DNA of 64,000 bases, from contig JAHDVF020001302.1 in assembly GCA_022606425.2 (NCBI GenBank), forward strand, positions 124,001 to 188,000, read 5' to 3'. The stretch comes from Lepidostoma basale. Taxonomy: Eukaryota > Arthropoda > Insecta > Trichoptera > Lepidostomatidae. The translations under genes and the position numbers were made by a program. A model generated the notes under the pieces. It ran no database searches. It was not told the DNA's origin and saw only the letters and a list, made by a program, of their open reading frames with translations. Numbering within the stretch: position 1 is the first letter of the stretch; each line of letters starts with the position of its first letter. Below, piece after piece: positions 11,680 to 21,812 of this stretch.

Positions 11680-11940
11680 ACTAAACTTTCATATGAAGCA
11701 CTTAATATGTGGTGTGCCATAATTAAAAATAATTTTTAAAGCCCTTTTACTATTATAGTTTTTAAACCACTTTATTGTTGTCAAAACCAACCGCGTTTGC
11801 GTTACAAAATATACTAAATGGGTTAAAACATAGAACTCATTTAGTCTTTTTTGTAACCCTGATGAAGCTCCGGCGGGATCGAAACCGGTTGGTTTTGACG
11901 AAAATAAAGTAGTGCAAAAAGTAGTCAAAGCGTTTAAAGA
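11680..11940 (+). mobile_element. foldback element carrying a hammerhead-like motif
   Basis: Homologous over its length to 58385-58625 (tatgaag, cttaat then tgtggtgtg and attaaaaataattt). The two halves are inverted to each other: ccactttattgttgtcaaaaccaacc on the left matches ggttggttttgacgaaaataaagt on the right, with gttacaaaa opposite ttttgtaac inside. The hammerhead-like motif lies in the right half. Likely a rearranged hammerhead-bearing retroelement terminus of Penelope or retrozyme type; this is inference. Confidence 0.7.
11855..11894 (+). ncRNA. hammerhead ribozyme candidate, best preserved in the window
   Basis: Read 5' to 3': AACC (stem I), CUGAUGA (11859-11865), stem II AGCUCC-GGC-GGGAUC (GCUCC pairs with GGGAUC with one mismatch), GAAA (11881-11884), self-complementary CCGG, UU and GGUU (stem I partner). 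All invariant core bases of a minimal type-I hammerhead are present. Cleavage would fall after the second U (11890). A 2-bp palindromic stem III suggests action as a dimer, as described for hammerheads of Penelope-like elements. Confidence 0.7.
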
Positions 11941-11982
11941 ATTTAGTGAAATGTTTCAATACACATAAACAGCCGTCGCATA

Positions 11983-12105
11983 CAAATACTCTCCTGACGC
12001 CGTTAACCTGGAAGACCTCCTAAGAGATAGGGACAGCTGAACCTCATCATCCCAGGAGAGATAATTTTTGTGCCACAGATCGTCAGATCTATTAAAATAA
12101 TAAGA
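11983..12105 (+). mobile_element. LINE-C fragment, 3' end
   Basis: Matches the LINE-C 3' end at 16320-16440: tggaagacctcctaa, gacagctg, caggag and cacag, then an A-rich tail (aataataagaagataa). Only the last codons and tail remain. It lies head to head with the antisense LINE-C copy that starts about 100 bp to the right. Confidence 0.65.
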
Positions 12106-12212
12106 AGATAAATTAACTTATTATTTATATATTTAAAAAAAATAATTGCACATTTATAAATGTTAATATTGTATAAATACAAAAGAATAAGTTTTGGATT
12201 CACTTTCGACAT

Positions 12213-12620
12213 TTTCTTATTCTTCTGCTTTATTTAGGACTGTGTTCTGTTATTTCTCGGAGCCTGTTCCTGGGATGCAGATGTCCAACTGACTCGCCAT
12301 CTTTTAGGTGGTCTTCCTGCAGGTCAATTTCCTGTTGGTACTTTATTTGCGGCTATATTTATCACTCTTTCAGAGCATACTCTTTCCACATGATCTCTCC
12401 AGTAGCGTCTTCTCAGTCTTACCCATCGCACGACATCTTCTACATTGCAGATTCTTCTTATTTCAGAATTTCTTATTCTGTATCGGAGTATCGTTCCCGC
12501 AACGGATCGAAGGGTCTTCATTTCTGTGGTTCTTAGTTGACTTTTTGTTCTGATGGTGTCAGCTCCCGTTTCTATTCGATATGTCATTATAGGATATTTT
12601 CGGTTATATTTATTTTTACT
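12213..12620 (-). mobile_element. LINE-C fragment, C-terminal end of ORF
   Basis: Minus-strand frame 12324-12587 contains MTYRIETGADTIRTK, EMKTLRSVAGTILRYRIRN, IRRICNVEDVVRW and RRRYWRDHVERV, then ANKVPTGN at its end. The left border is an antisense A/G-rich tail (cttattcttctgct). This is the region C-terminal to the reverse transcriptase; compare 44344-45265. Confidence 0.8.
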
Positions 12621-12624
12621 TCAA

Positions 12625-13020
12625 TGAATCTTCTTCTTCTTCAAGTGTCATGTCGGGTCCTCCCAACGTTGACGATCACCTTGGCGAACCTGTTCCTGTC
12701 CTGCGCCGCTCGGAACAGTTCCTTCACACTTCGGATGCCGGTCCACTCTCTCACGTTTCGCAGCCAGGACATTTGTCTCCTTCCGGGCCTTCGGCGTTCC
12801 TCAATTTTCCTCTCCAATATCAGTTGGAGAAGGTGGTACTTTACCCCACGCAGTATATGACCCAGATGTCAGATCTTTCGAACCTTGATAGTTGATAACA
12901 GTTCCCTGTCAGCTCTAGTTTGCCTCAGGACTTCGGTATTGGTAACCATGTCTGTCCTTGGAACTCCGAGCATTCGGCGATGGAGCCACATTTCAAACGC
13001 TTCCAGTCTGTTGATTGATT
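12625..13020 (-). mobile_element. LINE-F fragment, C-terminal end of ORF
   Basis: Minus-strand translation gives INRLEAFEMWLHRRMLGVPR, TNTEVLRQTRADRELL, HLGHILRGVKYHLLQLIL, RRPGRRQMSWLRNVREWTGI and LFRAAQDRNRFAKVIVNVG, with only a few stops and shifts. The left border is cttcttcttcttc, the antisense tail. It belongs with 52485-52865 and 58683-58876. Typical endonuclease-reverse transcriptase C-terminus of insects. Confidence 0.85.
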
Positions 13021-13609
13021 TAACTTAACTTCAATGAATAAAGCTCTTAATTAAGAGAACAATGTAAAATAAATAATTTCAACTTTTATCTGTTTGCATT
13101 TATTTTAAAATCATTATTTTGTTTTAAATTTAAATTAAATGTCTACATTCTACTAGTACACCATACACGAACTCGTACACACGCATGGTATCGATTTCAC
13201 TTCACAAAAATTATTTCATTTTAATGAATTTTTAAGCAACGTAATATTTTATTTGCAACTTGTTAACCGTCAGTCGGCCGCATGATTTATGTTTGAAGGA
13301 CTAAATTAATTTCAGGTTTCAGTGGTGTTGATGAGCGCAGTTTCGGGTTATTTGTCATGTCCCGTCCGAACCGTCCGAACACAAGACGGCCGTACTACCC
13401 CGCAGGGTCTACTACTAGTTGTACGGCGGATCTCGAAACAGCCGTTTAAGTTGCAGTCGTTACTCCATGTAGTAAATCTTCTTTAAAATATCAAGATGAC
13501 ACCGGTTAAAAATATCAAGACAGGGCCTGCTTAAGGTTTTTTTGTAAACAGGAGAATTTGAACGCAATTACTGGTATAGGTACAATTAGTTTTTAGCTGT
13601 ATTAATCTA
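13021..13609. other. unique DNA with a GC-richer patch
   Basis: 13260-13530 is GC-richer (gtcccgtccgaaccgtccgaac includes a 10-bp tandem ccgtccgaac). No coding signature or repeat match. Confidence 0.4.
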
Positions 13610-14058
13610 ATAAATTATTGATTTGTTCCAATGAAAATTTTAATAATTTCTTCAATATTATTTTAAAGTTCTTGCGTGTTTTGGTTTGTTAAGTGCCTAT
13701 TTACTGCTAATTAAAAAAAAAACATAAGTTAAAGAGACAATATGCGCGGTGGATACGTGGAACATAATTTAAATAGACAATATGTGCACCATTTAAAAAA
13801 AAAATTGTGTTAAATTATGTTTATTTTATTTTATTTCGGTGTATTTTATATTTTTTGTTTTAGATTTACTCTGTGGATGTTGGACGATCGAAGTGTGCGC
13901 AGCAGATGCCTATTGATGGCGATGAGGTTCGCAACCCATCACACCGCGTTTTCCGCGGGGTGAAAAGAGAAAGATGGAGTGCCGCATCGGTTAAAATGTG
14001 ACAGTACTTTCTTTCTGCCTACCCTTTCGGGGAGACGGCGTGATGGTTAGTTAGTAAG
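13610..14058 (+). mobile_element. N1 non-autonomous element, longest copy
   Basis: Order: AT-rich 5' part, gcggtggatacgtgg, gtgcaccattt, tttgttttagattta, gttggacgatcgaagtgtgc, ggcgatgaggttcgcaaccc, then about 65 nt (tgtgacagtactttctttct onward) that match the 3' end of LINE-A, and a short (TTAG) tail. It has no coding capacity of its own. The word ggttcgcaacc is one base from a Pol III B box, but no convincing A box sits upstream. It is best read as a SINE-like parasite of LINE-A. Confidence 0.8.
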
Positions 14059-14074
14059 TTAGTTATATTAATCT

Positions 14075-14215
14075 GTCGCCATTTTATTATCACGCGAATT
14101 TTACACCAGACCAAAGACAGTATTACAATCACACTTCCATAGCTGTAATCGAACCCAGCACCTTCGGTAGGACAGTCAGAACTCTTACCACTCTGCCACG
14201 AAGGTTGTCGATTGT
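14075..14215 (-). mobile_element. tRNA-derived SINE
   Basis: The minus strand reads CCTTCGTGGCAGAGTGGTAA (A box TGGCAGAGTGG), then CTGGGTTCGATTAC (B box), then a tRNA-unrelated part ending cgcgtgataataaaatggcg. Spacing of the boxes is tRNA-like, but the sequence does not fold as an intact tRNA and continues past the tRNA length. Same family as 44245-45400 and 50455-50675. Confidence 0.8.
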
Positions 14216-15134
14216 TGTATGTTAATTACGGAATTATTTCAATTCTCTTCAAATATATATTAAAAAGAAACAGTGTTTTCAAAAAGTTATTCAAAAGAAT
14301 TATGCATTGATTCTGCCATAAAAATAAACGAGTTGAATCAAATCATTTTAACAAGTGAATATGCACAAATACTCTATATGTGTTGTTATTACAACTATAA
14401 CTCCCGGTACCCCTGGAAATGACACAAAGTTGACTTAACCTACCACCACAATGAAGAGGAAGAGGAGAAATAGGCCTTTTTAGTGCTACTTCATAATATA
14501 GATGAAAACGTATTTTTTTAAAGCGATTATTATATTATATGGGAGTGACAAATTTCGATTTGATAGGCATTATGAAATGAGTACATGTCTTGGCAGGCGA
14601 TAAATGTCACTCCCATGTTATGAGGAATGAAAAGATTTCTCATAAAAAAATATTTTATTACTTGAATACAATTTATATCTACAGTTTTCATGTTAACATT
14701 ACCTAAAATCAAGGAAAGAAGATTATATAACGCTAGTGCAATAGTTACAGGTGAAGCAATGTATAAAGAAATAAAATAAAATAGTTTATTAAATAAGCTT
14801 CTGTAATTGTATTATAGAGCAAATAAAAAGAAAGAACCCCCGCCCGTGAGATGGGAGGACAGCGTCAATCGTCTCTCTGAAGTAAGATTGTAGAAAAGCA
14901 GGATAGAAGGGAATGTGTCGAGGGAGGTCTACATCTTTCGGTGGACGGATGATGTTTGATATGATAATGTCATACAATTAGTTACCACACGCATAATTAC
15001 TCTGTTATAGTTTCATTTCAATCTAGGTACATTCCATATACAGCTTGGTTTATTTTAGACCACCCTTGTTACGTTCCAATGTTCATACATTTTATACAAT
15101 ATTGTTGAAATACATCTTCACATTTTAATTATAT
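14216..15134. other. AT-rich DNA, no gene seen
   Basis: 14806-14955 is GC-richer and the plus strand reads RWEDSVNRLSEVR and FRWTDDV, faintly reminiscent of a LINE C-terminus, but too weak to assign. Confidence 0.4.
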
Positions 15135-15385
15135 AATTGAGACCACGATTCGATTATGCCCGTCACACTGTTCTTTCCTGACATACTAATATCGCTTCTT
15201 CAACGTTCATCGTGTCATGAACGCACGTCGATTTCTAAGACATTCAATATTTGATTTTTTTCTAGGTTCTAGTTTTGTTATTCTAAATTTTTTTAATTTA
15301 TTTACCAGTCTTTTTTCATTCATTCTTTCCATGTGTCCAAACCATATTAATGATTATTATACATATTATTATGTTCATAACACAA
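15135..15385 (-). mobile_element. LINE-A fragment, decayed
   Basis: Keeps the antisense words ccgtcacactgttctttcct, catcgtgtcatgaacgcacg, tcgatttct, attcaatatttgat and ccatgtgtccaaacca. The 3' hairpin and TTAG tail are missing, and most of the RGRPRKTW part is scrambled. Confidence 0.75.
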
Positions 15386-15448
15386 AACATGTCATTTCCA
15401 TAAAATATATCAAAACTATTCAACAAAAGTTTTCATTTATGTGAAATT
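15362..15448 (+). repeat. HF1 foldback element, right-arm remnant
   Basis: aaaacatgtcatttccataaaatat and a following aaaagttttcattt match the HF1 right arm. It adjoins the decayed LINE-A fragment. Confidence 0.5.
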
Positions 15449-15737
15449 CTAGTAAATACATGATGTGTTATTATTAATTACTCAGGTAGTAAAACTTCAA
15501 CAGGTACTAGTGCAGTGTTTAATTATTTATTTATTATAAAATGAACTGTGTTACTTTTAACAGCTAGATATTAAATGCGCAGATTTAATTTTGTAACATT
15601 TTGGTAAAGAGTTTAATGTAATCATTGACTAATTTGTCAGAGAAGTGAAATGAAGGTTATCAACACTACTTGTAAACCTTAATTTCACTTCATTAAACTT
15701 TGTTTAATCCGCTATTTAATAAAAAATTATAAAAAAA

Positions 15738-15777
15738 AACACGACATGTTTCGGATGATCCCTCTATCTTCAGATGT
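15738..15777 (-). ncRNA. hammerhead-like motif, CAUG subfamily
   Basis: Minus strand: ACAU, CUGAAGA (intact CUGANGA core), a partly decayed stem II, GAAA, CAUG, UC, GUGU. ACAU pairs with GUGU (one wobble) as stem I; CAUG is the self-complementary stem III. Comparison with 53095-53130 shows the original stem II was GGAGG-UAU-CCUCC. Confidence 0.6.
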
Positions 15778-16156
15778 AAAAATATAATATAAACTAAACA
15801 AAGAAAGACTAGTTAGTTAGTTAAGAAAGACTAAAAAAAACGCATTTAAAATTCGATACAATAATTCAAATTTAAAAATGAACCTGTGCTTTTTGATATA
15901 AGTAGGTACTAACACTTATTTTTAAATAGAAAGAACTAATAAATATTATTAAATAAGAATAAAACATGATGATAATATAAAAAAAACATATAAAAAAATA
16001 TTTAAAAAATATTATATAAAATATTATATATTTTTTTATATTATCATCATGTATTATCACTGTTTATTAGTTCTTACTGTTAAAAATAATTGTAAGTACT
16101 TACTTACAACAAATAGCACACGTTAATTATGAAATTTGAATTATTGTATCGAATTT

Positions 16157-16779
16157 GAGGACGATAGCAGGCAAGACACTGAGGGATCGCGTGAAGAACA
16201 CCAGAATAAGAGAGATATGTGAGGTTGAGGATATTATAAGATGGAGCAGACAGCGAAATTGGGACTGGTACGGTCAGACTCCCCTATATTGCATTGCATT
16301 ATCAACCCCATGTGAATCGTCCTCGTGGAAGACCTCCTAAAAGATTGAAGGACAGCTGGGAATCTACCTCACAGGAGGAGGAAACTCTGGAGAACAGATC
16401 ACATATGGTAGGTCTACAATTATGAAAAAGAAAGAGAAGAAGTAACTAAAAAACAAACTAACTAACCATCACGCCGTCTCCCCGAAGGAGTAGGCTGAAA
16501 GATTGGACTGCCACACTTCTCTTTCCTGACATATTTCTCTCGCTTCCTCAACATTCATACATCGTGTCATGCACGCGCGTCGATTCCTCACATGCCCGAC
16601 ATTCAATATTTGATTTATTTGATCGTGCCACGTAGTCCTCGGTCTTCCTCTATTTCTGGTTCCATTTACATCATTAACATATACTTTTTTTACCATTCTT
16701 TCTTCATTCATTCTTTCCATATGTCCAAACCATCTTAATGATCCTTTCATTATTTTGTTCATGACACCATGAGAAGAAG
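16157..16779 (+). mobile_element. LINE-C 3' fragment with target duplication (split)
   Basis: The sense copy begins with RTIAGKTLRDRVKNTRIREI and CEVEDIIRW, loses frame near 16262, and ends in an A/G-rich tail (gaaaaagaaagagaagaag). The tail is completed at 16771-16779 beyond the inserted LINE-A. It is flanked by the 10-bp duplication tatcgaattt at 16147-16156 and 16780-16789, which fixes both ends. 5'-truncated. Confidence 0.85.
16445..16770 (-). mobile_element. LINE-A 3' fragment inside LINE-C, with target duplication
   Basis: The minus-strand frame 16469-16762 is open and contains LRWFGHMERM, VNDVNGTRNRGRPRTTWHDQ, NQILNVG, RRACMTRCMNVEEAREICQE and SAYSFGETA followed by the TGA stop. A degenerate (TTAG) tail lies at the left. 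It is flanked by gagaagaagta at 16434-16444 and 16771-16781. It is among the better kept C-termini in the window, and being innermost it is younger than the LINE-C around it. Confidence 0.9.
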
Positions 16780-16832
16780 TATCGAATTTTAAATGCGTTT
16801 TTTATTAGTCTTTCATTGTTTAGTTTTTATTT

Positions 16833-16901
16833 ATATTTTTAAAAAAACACGGCATGTTTCGGAGGTATCCTCCGAAACATGCCGTGTTTTTTTAAAAATA
16901 T
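16833..16901. repeat. perfect palindrome, 33-bp arms, hammerhead halves fused head to head
   Basis: 16833-16865 is the exact reverse complement of 16869-16901, with a 3-base loop (tat). Outward from the loop each arm reads CCUCC, GAAAC, AUGCCGUG and a T-run, i.e. stem II 3' half, GAAA, CAUG and stem I of the CAUG hammerhead subfamily, in both directions. CUGANGA itself is absent. Perfect arms mean recent origin or ongoing gene conversion between arms. Confidence 0.9.
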
Positions 16902-16905
16902 TTTT

Positions 16906-18289
16906 CATTAAATATTAGATAAAACTAAGTTTTCAATTTTCCAAGTTCAAAACTATTATACATACTTAAATAATCTTTCTATCATCCAAGACTTTTTCTC
17001 TGTAAAATATGATGTTACATTTGCCGCTAGAGGCTTTGATTAAATGTAAATGAGATCTTTCACCTGCCGCCTTCAGAATAGCTGCAGGGGAGGAGTGATT
17101 AAGCTACGTCATGAGTGATAAACCCAAGTCACAGGTCGGAGGCAACCTCTACAGTCGTGTTACGCGATAATTATCACTTGCTCTGTTACCAAACGCGGAA
17201 GATAACTCAATACAAATGCCCAGTCGGTGCTATTCATTAATGTTGGCTTTAGTGTTATCCAATTAGCAGTTTGAGCTCGGAATTTATTTTGATCTATATC
17301 AAGACAATTTAAATGCTATGTTCACTGTTGGATCCTAGCAATAAAACATAAAACAAACAAACTCTTTTAATATTTTTATTCATAACATTTATTATAACAT
17401 ATATAAATAAAATACAGTTTTTTCTTATAACTTACGATTATGAATAAAGAATTCGTTTTTGATATAACCAATCTCAAATTTAAAATCTTAACCAGAATTC
17501 GTGGGACAAATGAATCTTTATATATTTTTATACATTATTAATTTTTCATACATATCTTTAATAAATATTCATAAATATTTTTACTCAACTGTTTTTCAAT
17601 ATCAAGGAAAAATATAATAATGTTGTTAATTAGTCACTTAGTTAGAAAACAAAACCAAAATTAAGTCAAAATACTCGTATATCATTCAGAAGTGTAAGAC
17701 AAAATATGCATATAAGCACCTTCATACATTAAATATATTAATAGTACGTAATAGTATACTTACATAAACATATATTACAAATAGAGCCATTTAACAACAT
17801 TTTAATAAAAATATATGCTAGAAAGCAAAAAAATATATATGGAGCAAAGCTTTACTCTCAGGTGTTTTTAATTATTTGAATGCTTATTTTTTTTATTAAA
17901 AAATAATAAAATAAAACTCATTGAATCTTTTAAAAGCTCCGATTTATTTATATAACTCCATTGATGATTGATGATCCGATTAAAGTTATTATAAAAAGTT
18001 TAAAACTTTTTAAAGCATTCTATAACTAATGGTCTTATAATAAAACTAAACTTTATTTTATTTATTGAATTCATTGTCACATGCAGGCAGTGGGTTAAAT
18101 AAATATATGTAAAACAAAGTGTTATTGAAGTTATTGATTATTTAATTTTGATGATACTAATATTTTATAGTAATAGAATACGTTAAAAAATATTGACTCA
18201 ATGTTTAAAATCAGATCTGTATCATGTACCCCCAAACGTTTGAGACGTGACAAATTGCAGTCGATTTATTGAATAAAGCCCTATTATAC
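16906..18289. other. AT-rich DNA with one GC-richer patch
   Basis: 17040-17300 is GC-richer and appears unique (no match to the other repeats here). The remainder (17340-18250) is strongly AT-rich. No coding signature. Confidence 0.45.
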
Positions 18290-18920
18290 ATTTGCTCCCG
18301 TTCATGAAAAGATCGAAGACTCGATAATAGATAAGTAATTGAAAAAAAGCAGACACTCCATAAACTCAGCCGCTTCAGCAGCTAACCGAGATCAAAAGAC
18401 GAATAATGGCGGCTCCTATTGTGCGGAGAATAAATACGAAGAAACACATAATGCATTCAAGACTACTAAAAAGGCGACGGCAATTGAAAGTGAAATGACA
18501 TTAGGAAAAAGATAAATTGTAGCAGCGCTCATTTCAAAACACATTTCAATACACGCGCGGGTAATGTTTGTATGAAGTTGACAGAAATAAATCGGTTCGG
18601 AAGACGCGTTAATGCCATAGAATGGGTTTATATTGAAATGAAAACATTGCGCATACGGCGCGGCTGCAGGCGCACCGTTACGTCGGTTCAGAGGGTCGGA
18701 GACTTATTGCCGAGAAGACGCGGGAATTACCGCGATTGGTGATTTGCGAGCTTTCAGAGCACAAATATATTACCTGGCAATGCCATTTTCTACCATTCCG
18801 CAATCAATGTCCGCGTCACTTTCCTATTTATTTGGAAACGGCACTTCAACAAACGAAATATAAATCATGTAAACGCAAATGATTACACGTTCATGTTCAC
18901 GGCTATCCATAGTTATATTT
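18290..18920. other. unique GC-richer island, possible conserved non-coding DNA
   Basis: About 630 bp of balanced composition in an AT-rich setting, with no long frame on either strand and no match to the repeat families. It holds GC-rich words such as gcgcatacggcgcggctgca and mixed A/T homeodomain-like words. The pattern suits regulatory DNA or an unrecognised non-coding exon; no proof. Confidence 0.35.
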
Positions 18921-19104
18921 ATTGAAAATTATTTTTATAATCAACTTTCAAATTAATCAAAACTTTATTAAAAACGTGTACGATAACTTATTCACATATT
19001 TTTATATACTAGTTTTGCTACCTAATAATGAATGAATTCTGTAATGTGAAGGCGAACACAGAAAATTTATCAAATTACTAATATCAATGTATTTGATATC
19101 ATAG

Positions 19105-19207
19105 TTATGAGAGAAATATGCCAGGAAAGAAAAGTGTGGCAGTCCATTCTTTCTGATTACGCCTTCGGAGAGACGGCGTGATGGTTAGTTAGTTGGTTAG
19201 TTAGTTG
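19105..19207 (+). mobile_element. LINE-A fragment, last codons and tail
   Basis: Contains gagagaaatatgccagg, aaagtgtggcagtccatt, ttcggagagacggcgtgatgg and a (TTAG)n tail with one ttgg variant. 5'-truncated to about 100 bp. Confidence 0.85.
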
Positions 19208-19254
19208 ATATCATAGCATCACATTTCAATATCCAAAAGTCAAATCATATTTAT

Positions 19255-19610
19255 ATTTCTTCTTCTCCTCCTTCTTATAGTGCTGTGTGAGGTACCACCG
19301 GAGTTGGAGATCACTGTGGCGAATGATTTCTCGACAAAGTGATTTCCTTAGACAAGAAAATGGAGTTGTTTTCCATTAACTGCGCATTATGCGCCATATG
19401 CCCTCTCCCTGATGAATATGATCCTGATGGTAAGGTCAGTGATCACATTGCCCCGGAAATCACAGGATCACGAGTACCACTCTAGGACGCTAAGGAGTTG
19501 GACTTTCTGGAGTATAGCTGTTGTCATGCAAGGTGGCGATAAACGGTATTTTATAGGTACACACTTTCCAGCATAGTATGTCCCACCGTAGCACTTCCAT
19601 TTATTCGAAT
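19255..19610 (-). mobile_element. probable LINE fragment, strongly decayed
   Basis: The left border is cttctcctccttctt, the antisense A/G tail seen on LINE-C, -F and -H copies. The following 350 bp are GC-richer, but the frame is lost and no family words remain. Assignment to a family is not possible. Confidence 0.4.
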
Positions 19611-19730
19611 ACATGTGTTTTTTTTTTATAAAAATATAATAAAAATATTCAAAACATCACCATCATGTTTAATAAGTTTGTTTTCGTAAAAAAAATTTTT
19701 CGAGTATTATAAAATCTCATATTTTTACGA

Positions 19731-19979
19731 CTATATTGTTTTATTAAAGAAATCTAATACAAATCCTTCTTGAAAACTAATTCTATAGTTAAAAAAAGTA
19801 TCCTGAGTCCACGGAGAATTAATATTATTTTTAATGTTTGACTTCGTATTAACATATGAATCAAATATCAAAGGATTGTTTTCAAAACAGACTAGAGATG
19901 TTTTGATATTTATATCTTGTTTTTCTCGTGTCATTATTTGTTCGTTAGAATCAAACGATTTACCCGAGCACATTAACAT
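19731..19979 (-). CDS. open frame of 82 codons, unrecognised
   Basis: The minus-strand frame starts MLMCSGKSFDSNEQ and ends FVLDFFNKTI. Its composition (Glu, Gln, Asp, Pro, Trp, Gly all present) is more protein-like than that of neighbouring AT-driven frames, and it does not overlap a known repeat. No domain, signal peptide or membrane segment is recognised. It may be an exon, a decayed element or chance. Confidence 0.2.
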   Translation of the reverse strand: MLMCSGKSFDSNEQIMTREKQDINIKTSLVCFENNPLIFDSYVNTKSNIKNNINSPWTQDTFFNYRISFQEGFVLDFFNKTI

Positions 19980-21044
19980 GTTTGAAGGTGTGTATTAAAA
20001 TAATGGTGGTATGTTTATTAGTTCAAGTAAGCGATGTATTACCAATCTCGAAGTGTAGGATTCTCGTAATGACTGTATTAAAAATAACGAAATCAGAAGC
20101 GGCCGTAAAAATTATAAATCTGGGAACTCTAACAAGACGAACTACCCAAGGATAGAACGTAATGAATTCATTAAAGCGCGCACTTGACGCTTGATTGGAT
20201 TTCTATGCAGCCCAGTTAATTTGTTGCAATATTCAATCATTAATAACGATTTCGAAACGTTACGCCGAATTAAATAAACTAAATTATTATTTTTCATTAT
20301 TACTGTAATCACAGTAGCGTCGACGTAATCACAGAAATACTTATCACGAATTTAATTTGCAATTAGAACGTTATTATAATTGATTTATTAGTATCGAGCC
20401 GACTTTTTCTTCTGCAGCATTATTATGTTAGGATGAATAGCTCTAACTGAAGTACCAAAATAATATAAGGATGATTATGTTTAATTAAAAAATAAAACAG
20501 TTTAGTCAATGGTAATCTTATTCTGTTTTTGATGGAGGTCATGTTTTTGTAACGTAACAAAAAGTAAAAAAAAATACGTATTTTTAGTACCACATGAACA
20601 CTATACAATAAGTTTTTTTTTGGTTGATGCCGATGTTTAAAACGCAAGGTTATTCGACTTCAATACAATTAATTAAAGTAACCGCGAGAAGAGCGAACCA
20701 ACGTGTCCGATAATATAGGTGATGAATATGTTTGTTGCTCTATATGACACGTGTAACGATTTGTCTTTCAATGGATGTGAATGTAAATGTTAATTGTTTT
20801 TAAAAATGTTGCTAACATTGCTAACGTACTCGGCCATTTCACAAATTTAACAAGGCCACGAATCATTACAGAAAAACTATTGATTTGAGAGTAGTCACAT
20901 AGAATATGTAACTCGCGTATCATGTTTCAATTCTATTGTTTACTATTGAAGCATGATAACAATCGAGTACTACTTAAACTAAATTTTTAACCTTGTATTT
21001 AGAAGTTCAAAGTATAATATTTCAGGAGAATTATTATAATTCTT
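19980..21044. other. AT-rich DNA, no gene seen
   Basis: The 74-codon minus frame at 20423-20647 is Lys/Phe/Leu-rich low-complexity reading. Unique sequence otherwise. Confidence 0.5.
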
Positions 21045-21400
21045 CTTCGTCTTCCTATTGATTTAGGTTGTATGACCTGTTTGTGACGATGAATTGTCCT
21101 GGGATGAAGCCGGATAAATTTGGAATGAACAAGGAAGCCTCTTGCTGCTTGTGATTTTTTTTTACATTTTTTGCAAGTTGCAAAAGCACCTTCTGCTTCT
21201 TCCCCACCTCACTATGTCTTCAACACCATAGACAAACTATCATCTCAATTCTGATCCGATCTCTGAGAGCATGCGATGGAGTGTACGGTTCTCATTTCTG
21301 CTACTTTGAGAATGTTTTTAGTCCCATAGGTATCGGTTCTCACTTCTATCCCTTATGTCATAATAGGGCGGATACGTGCGTTGAATGTTTATTAAAAAAA
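21045..21400 (-). mobile_element. LINE-C-like fragment, strongly decayed
   Basis: The left border is ttcttcttcgtcttcct (antisense tail). Near the right end the minus strand recalls the IYDIRDRSENRYL-type region that precedes MKTL in LINE-C. A run of T (21151-21160) and frame loss prevent a full reading. Confidence 0.5.
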
Positions 21401-21812
21401 AAAAAAGCTTATTCTCTTTAATGCATTTAAAAATTGCTTAATTCAATTTTCATATAAGGCACTAGCTTTGTTGTTAGACATTTTAAATTTACATATATAT
21501 AAAATAATAAAAACACTGTGTACCATAATGAACCACAGAATGGTTTTCATATTTTAAGCAAACTTTTTAGTTTCGATTGTTCCCAAACTTCTTGAGAACA
21601 ATATAAGAACTATAATTATTATATTGTGGCGCTGAAGTTTAAGTACAAGCGAAATGAGTTAGTTTTAAATATATTAACCATGCCGTGGTCAAATAAAAAG
21701 AATTTATTTTATTTTTATATTTCTAAATTTAATAGTATAAAATTAAATTACTGAGATTAATTTATTTTATATATATTATAATAAAACCACTCATATAGTG
21801 ATACGTTTTTTT

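Larger units (their letters stand above)
15733..16905. mobile_element. hammerhead-bearing foldback element interrupted by two nested LINEs
   Basis: The left arm holds, in order, acgacatgtttcgg, a hammerhead-like motif, aaaaatataatataaactaaac, aaagactaaaaaaaacgcat and attcgatacaataattcaaa. The right arm holds the reverse complements of these words at 16133-16156 and 16780-16865. Between the arms lies a second hairpin (arms 15964-15985 and 16031-16052, 22 bp, perfect). The right arm is split by a LINE-C copy which is itself split by a LINE-A copy; both have target duplications. A single-arm relative lies at 53060-53225. Confidence 0.75.
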
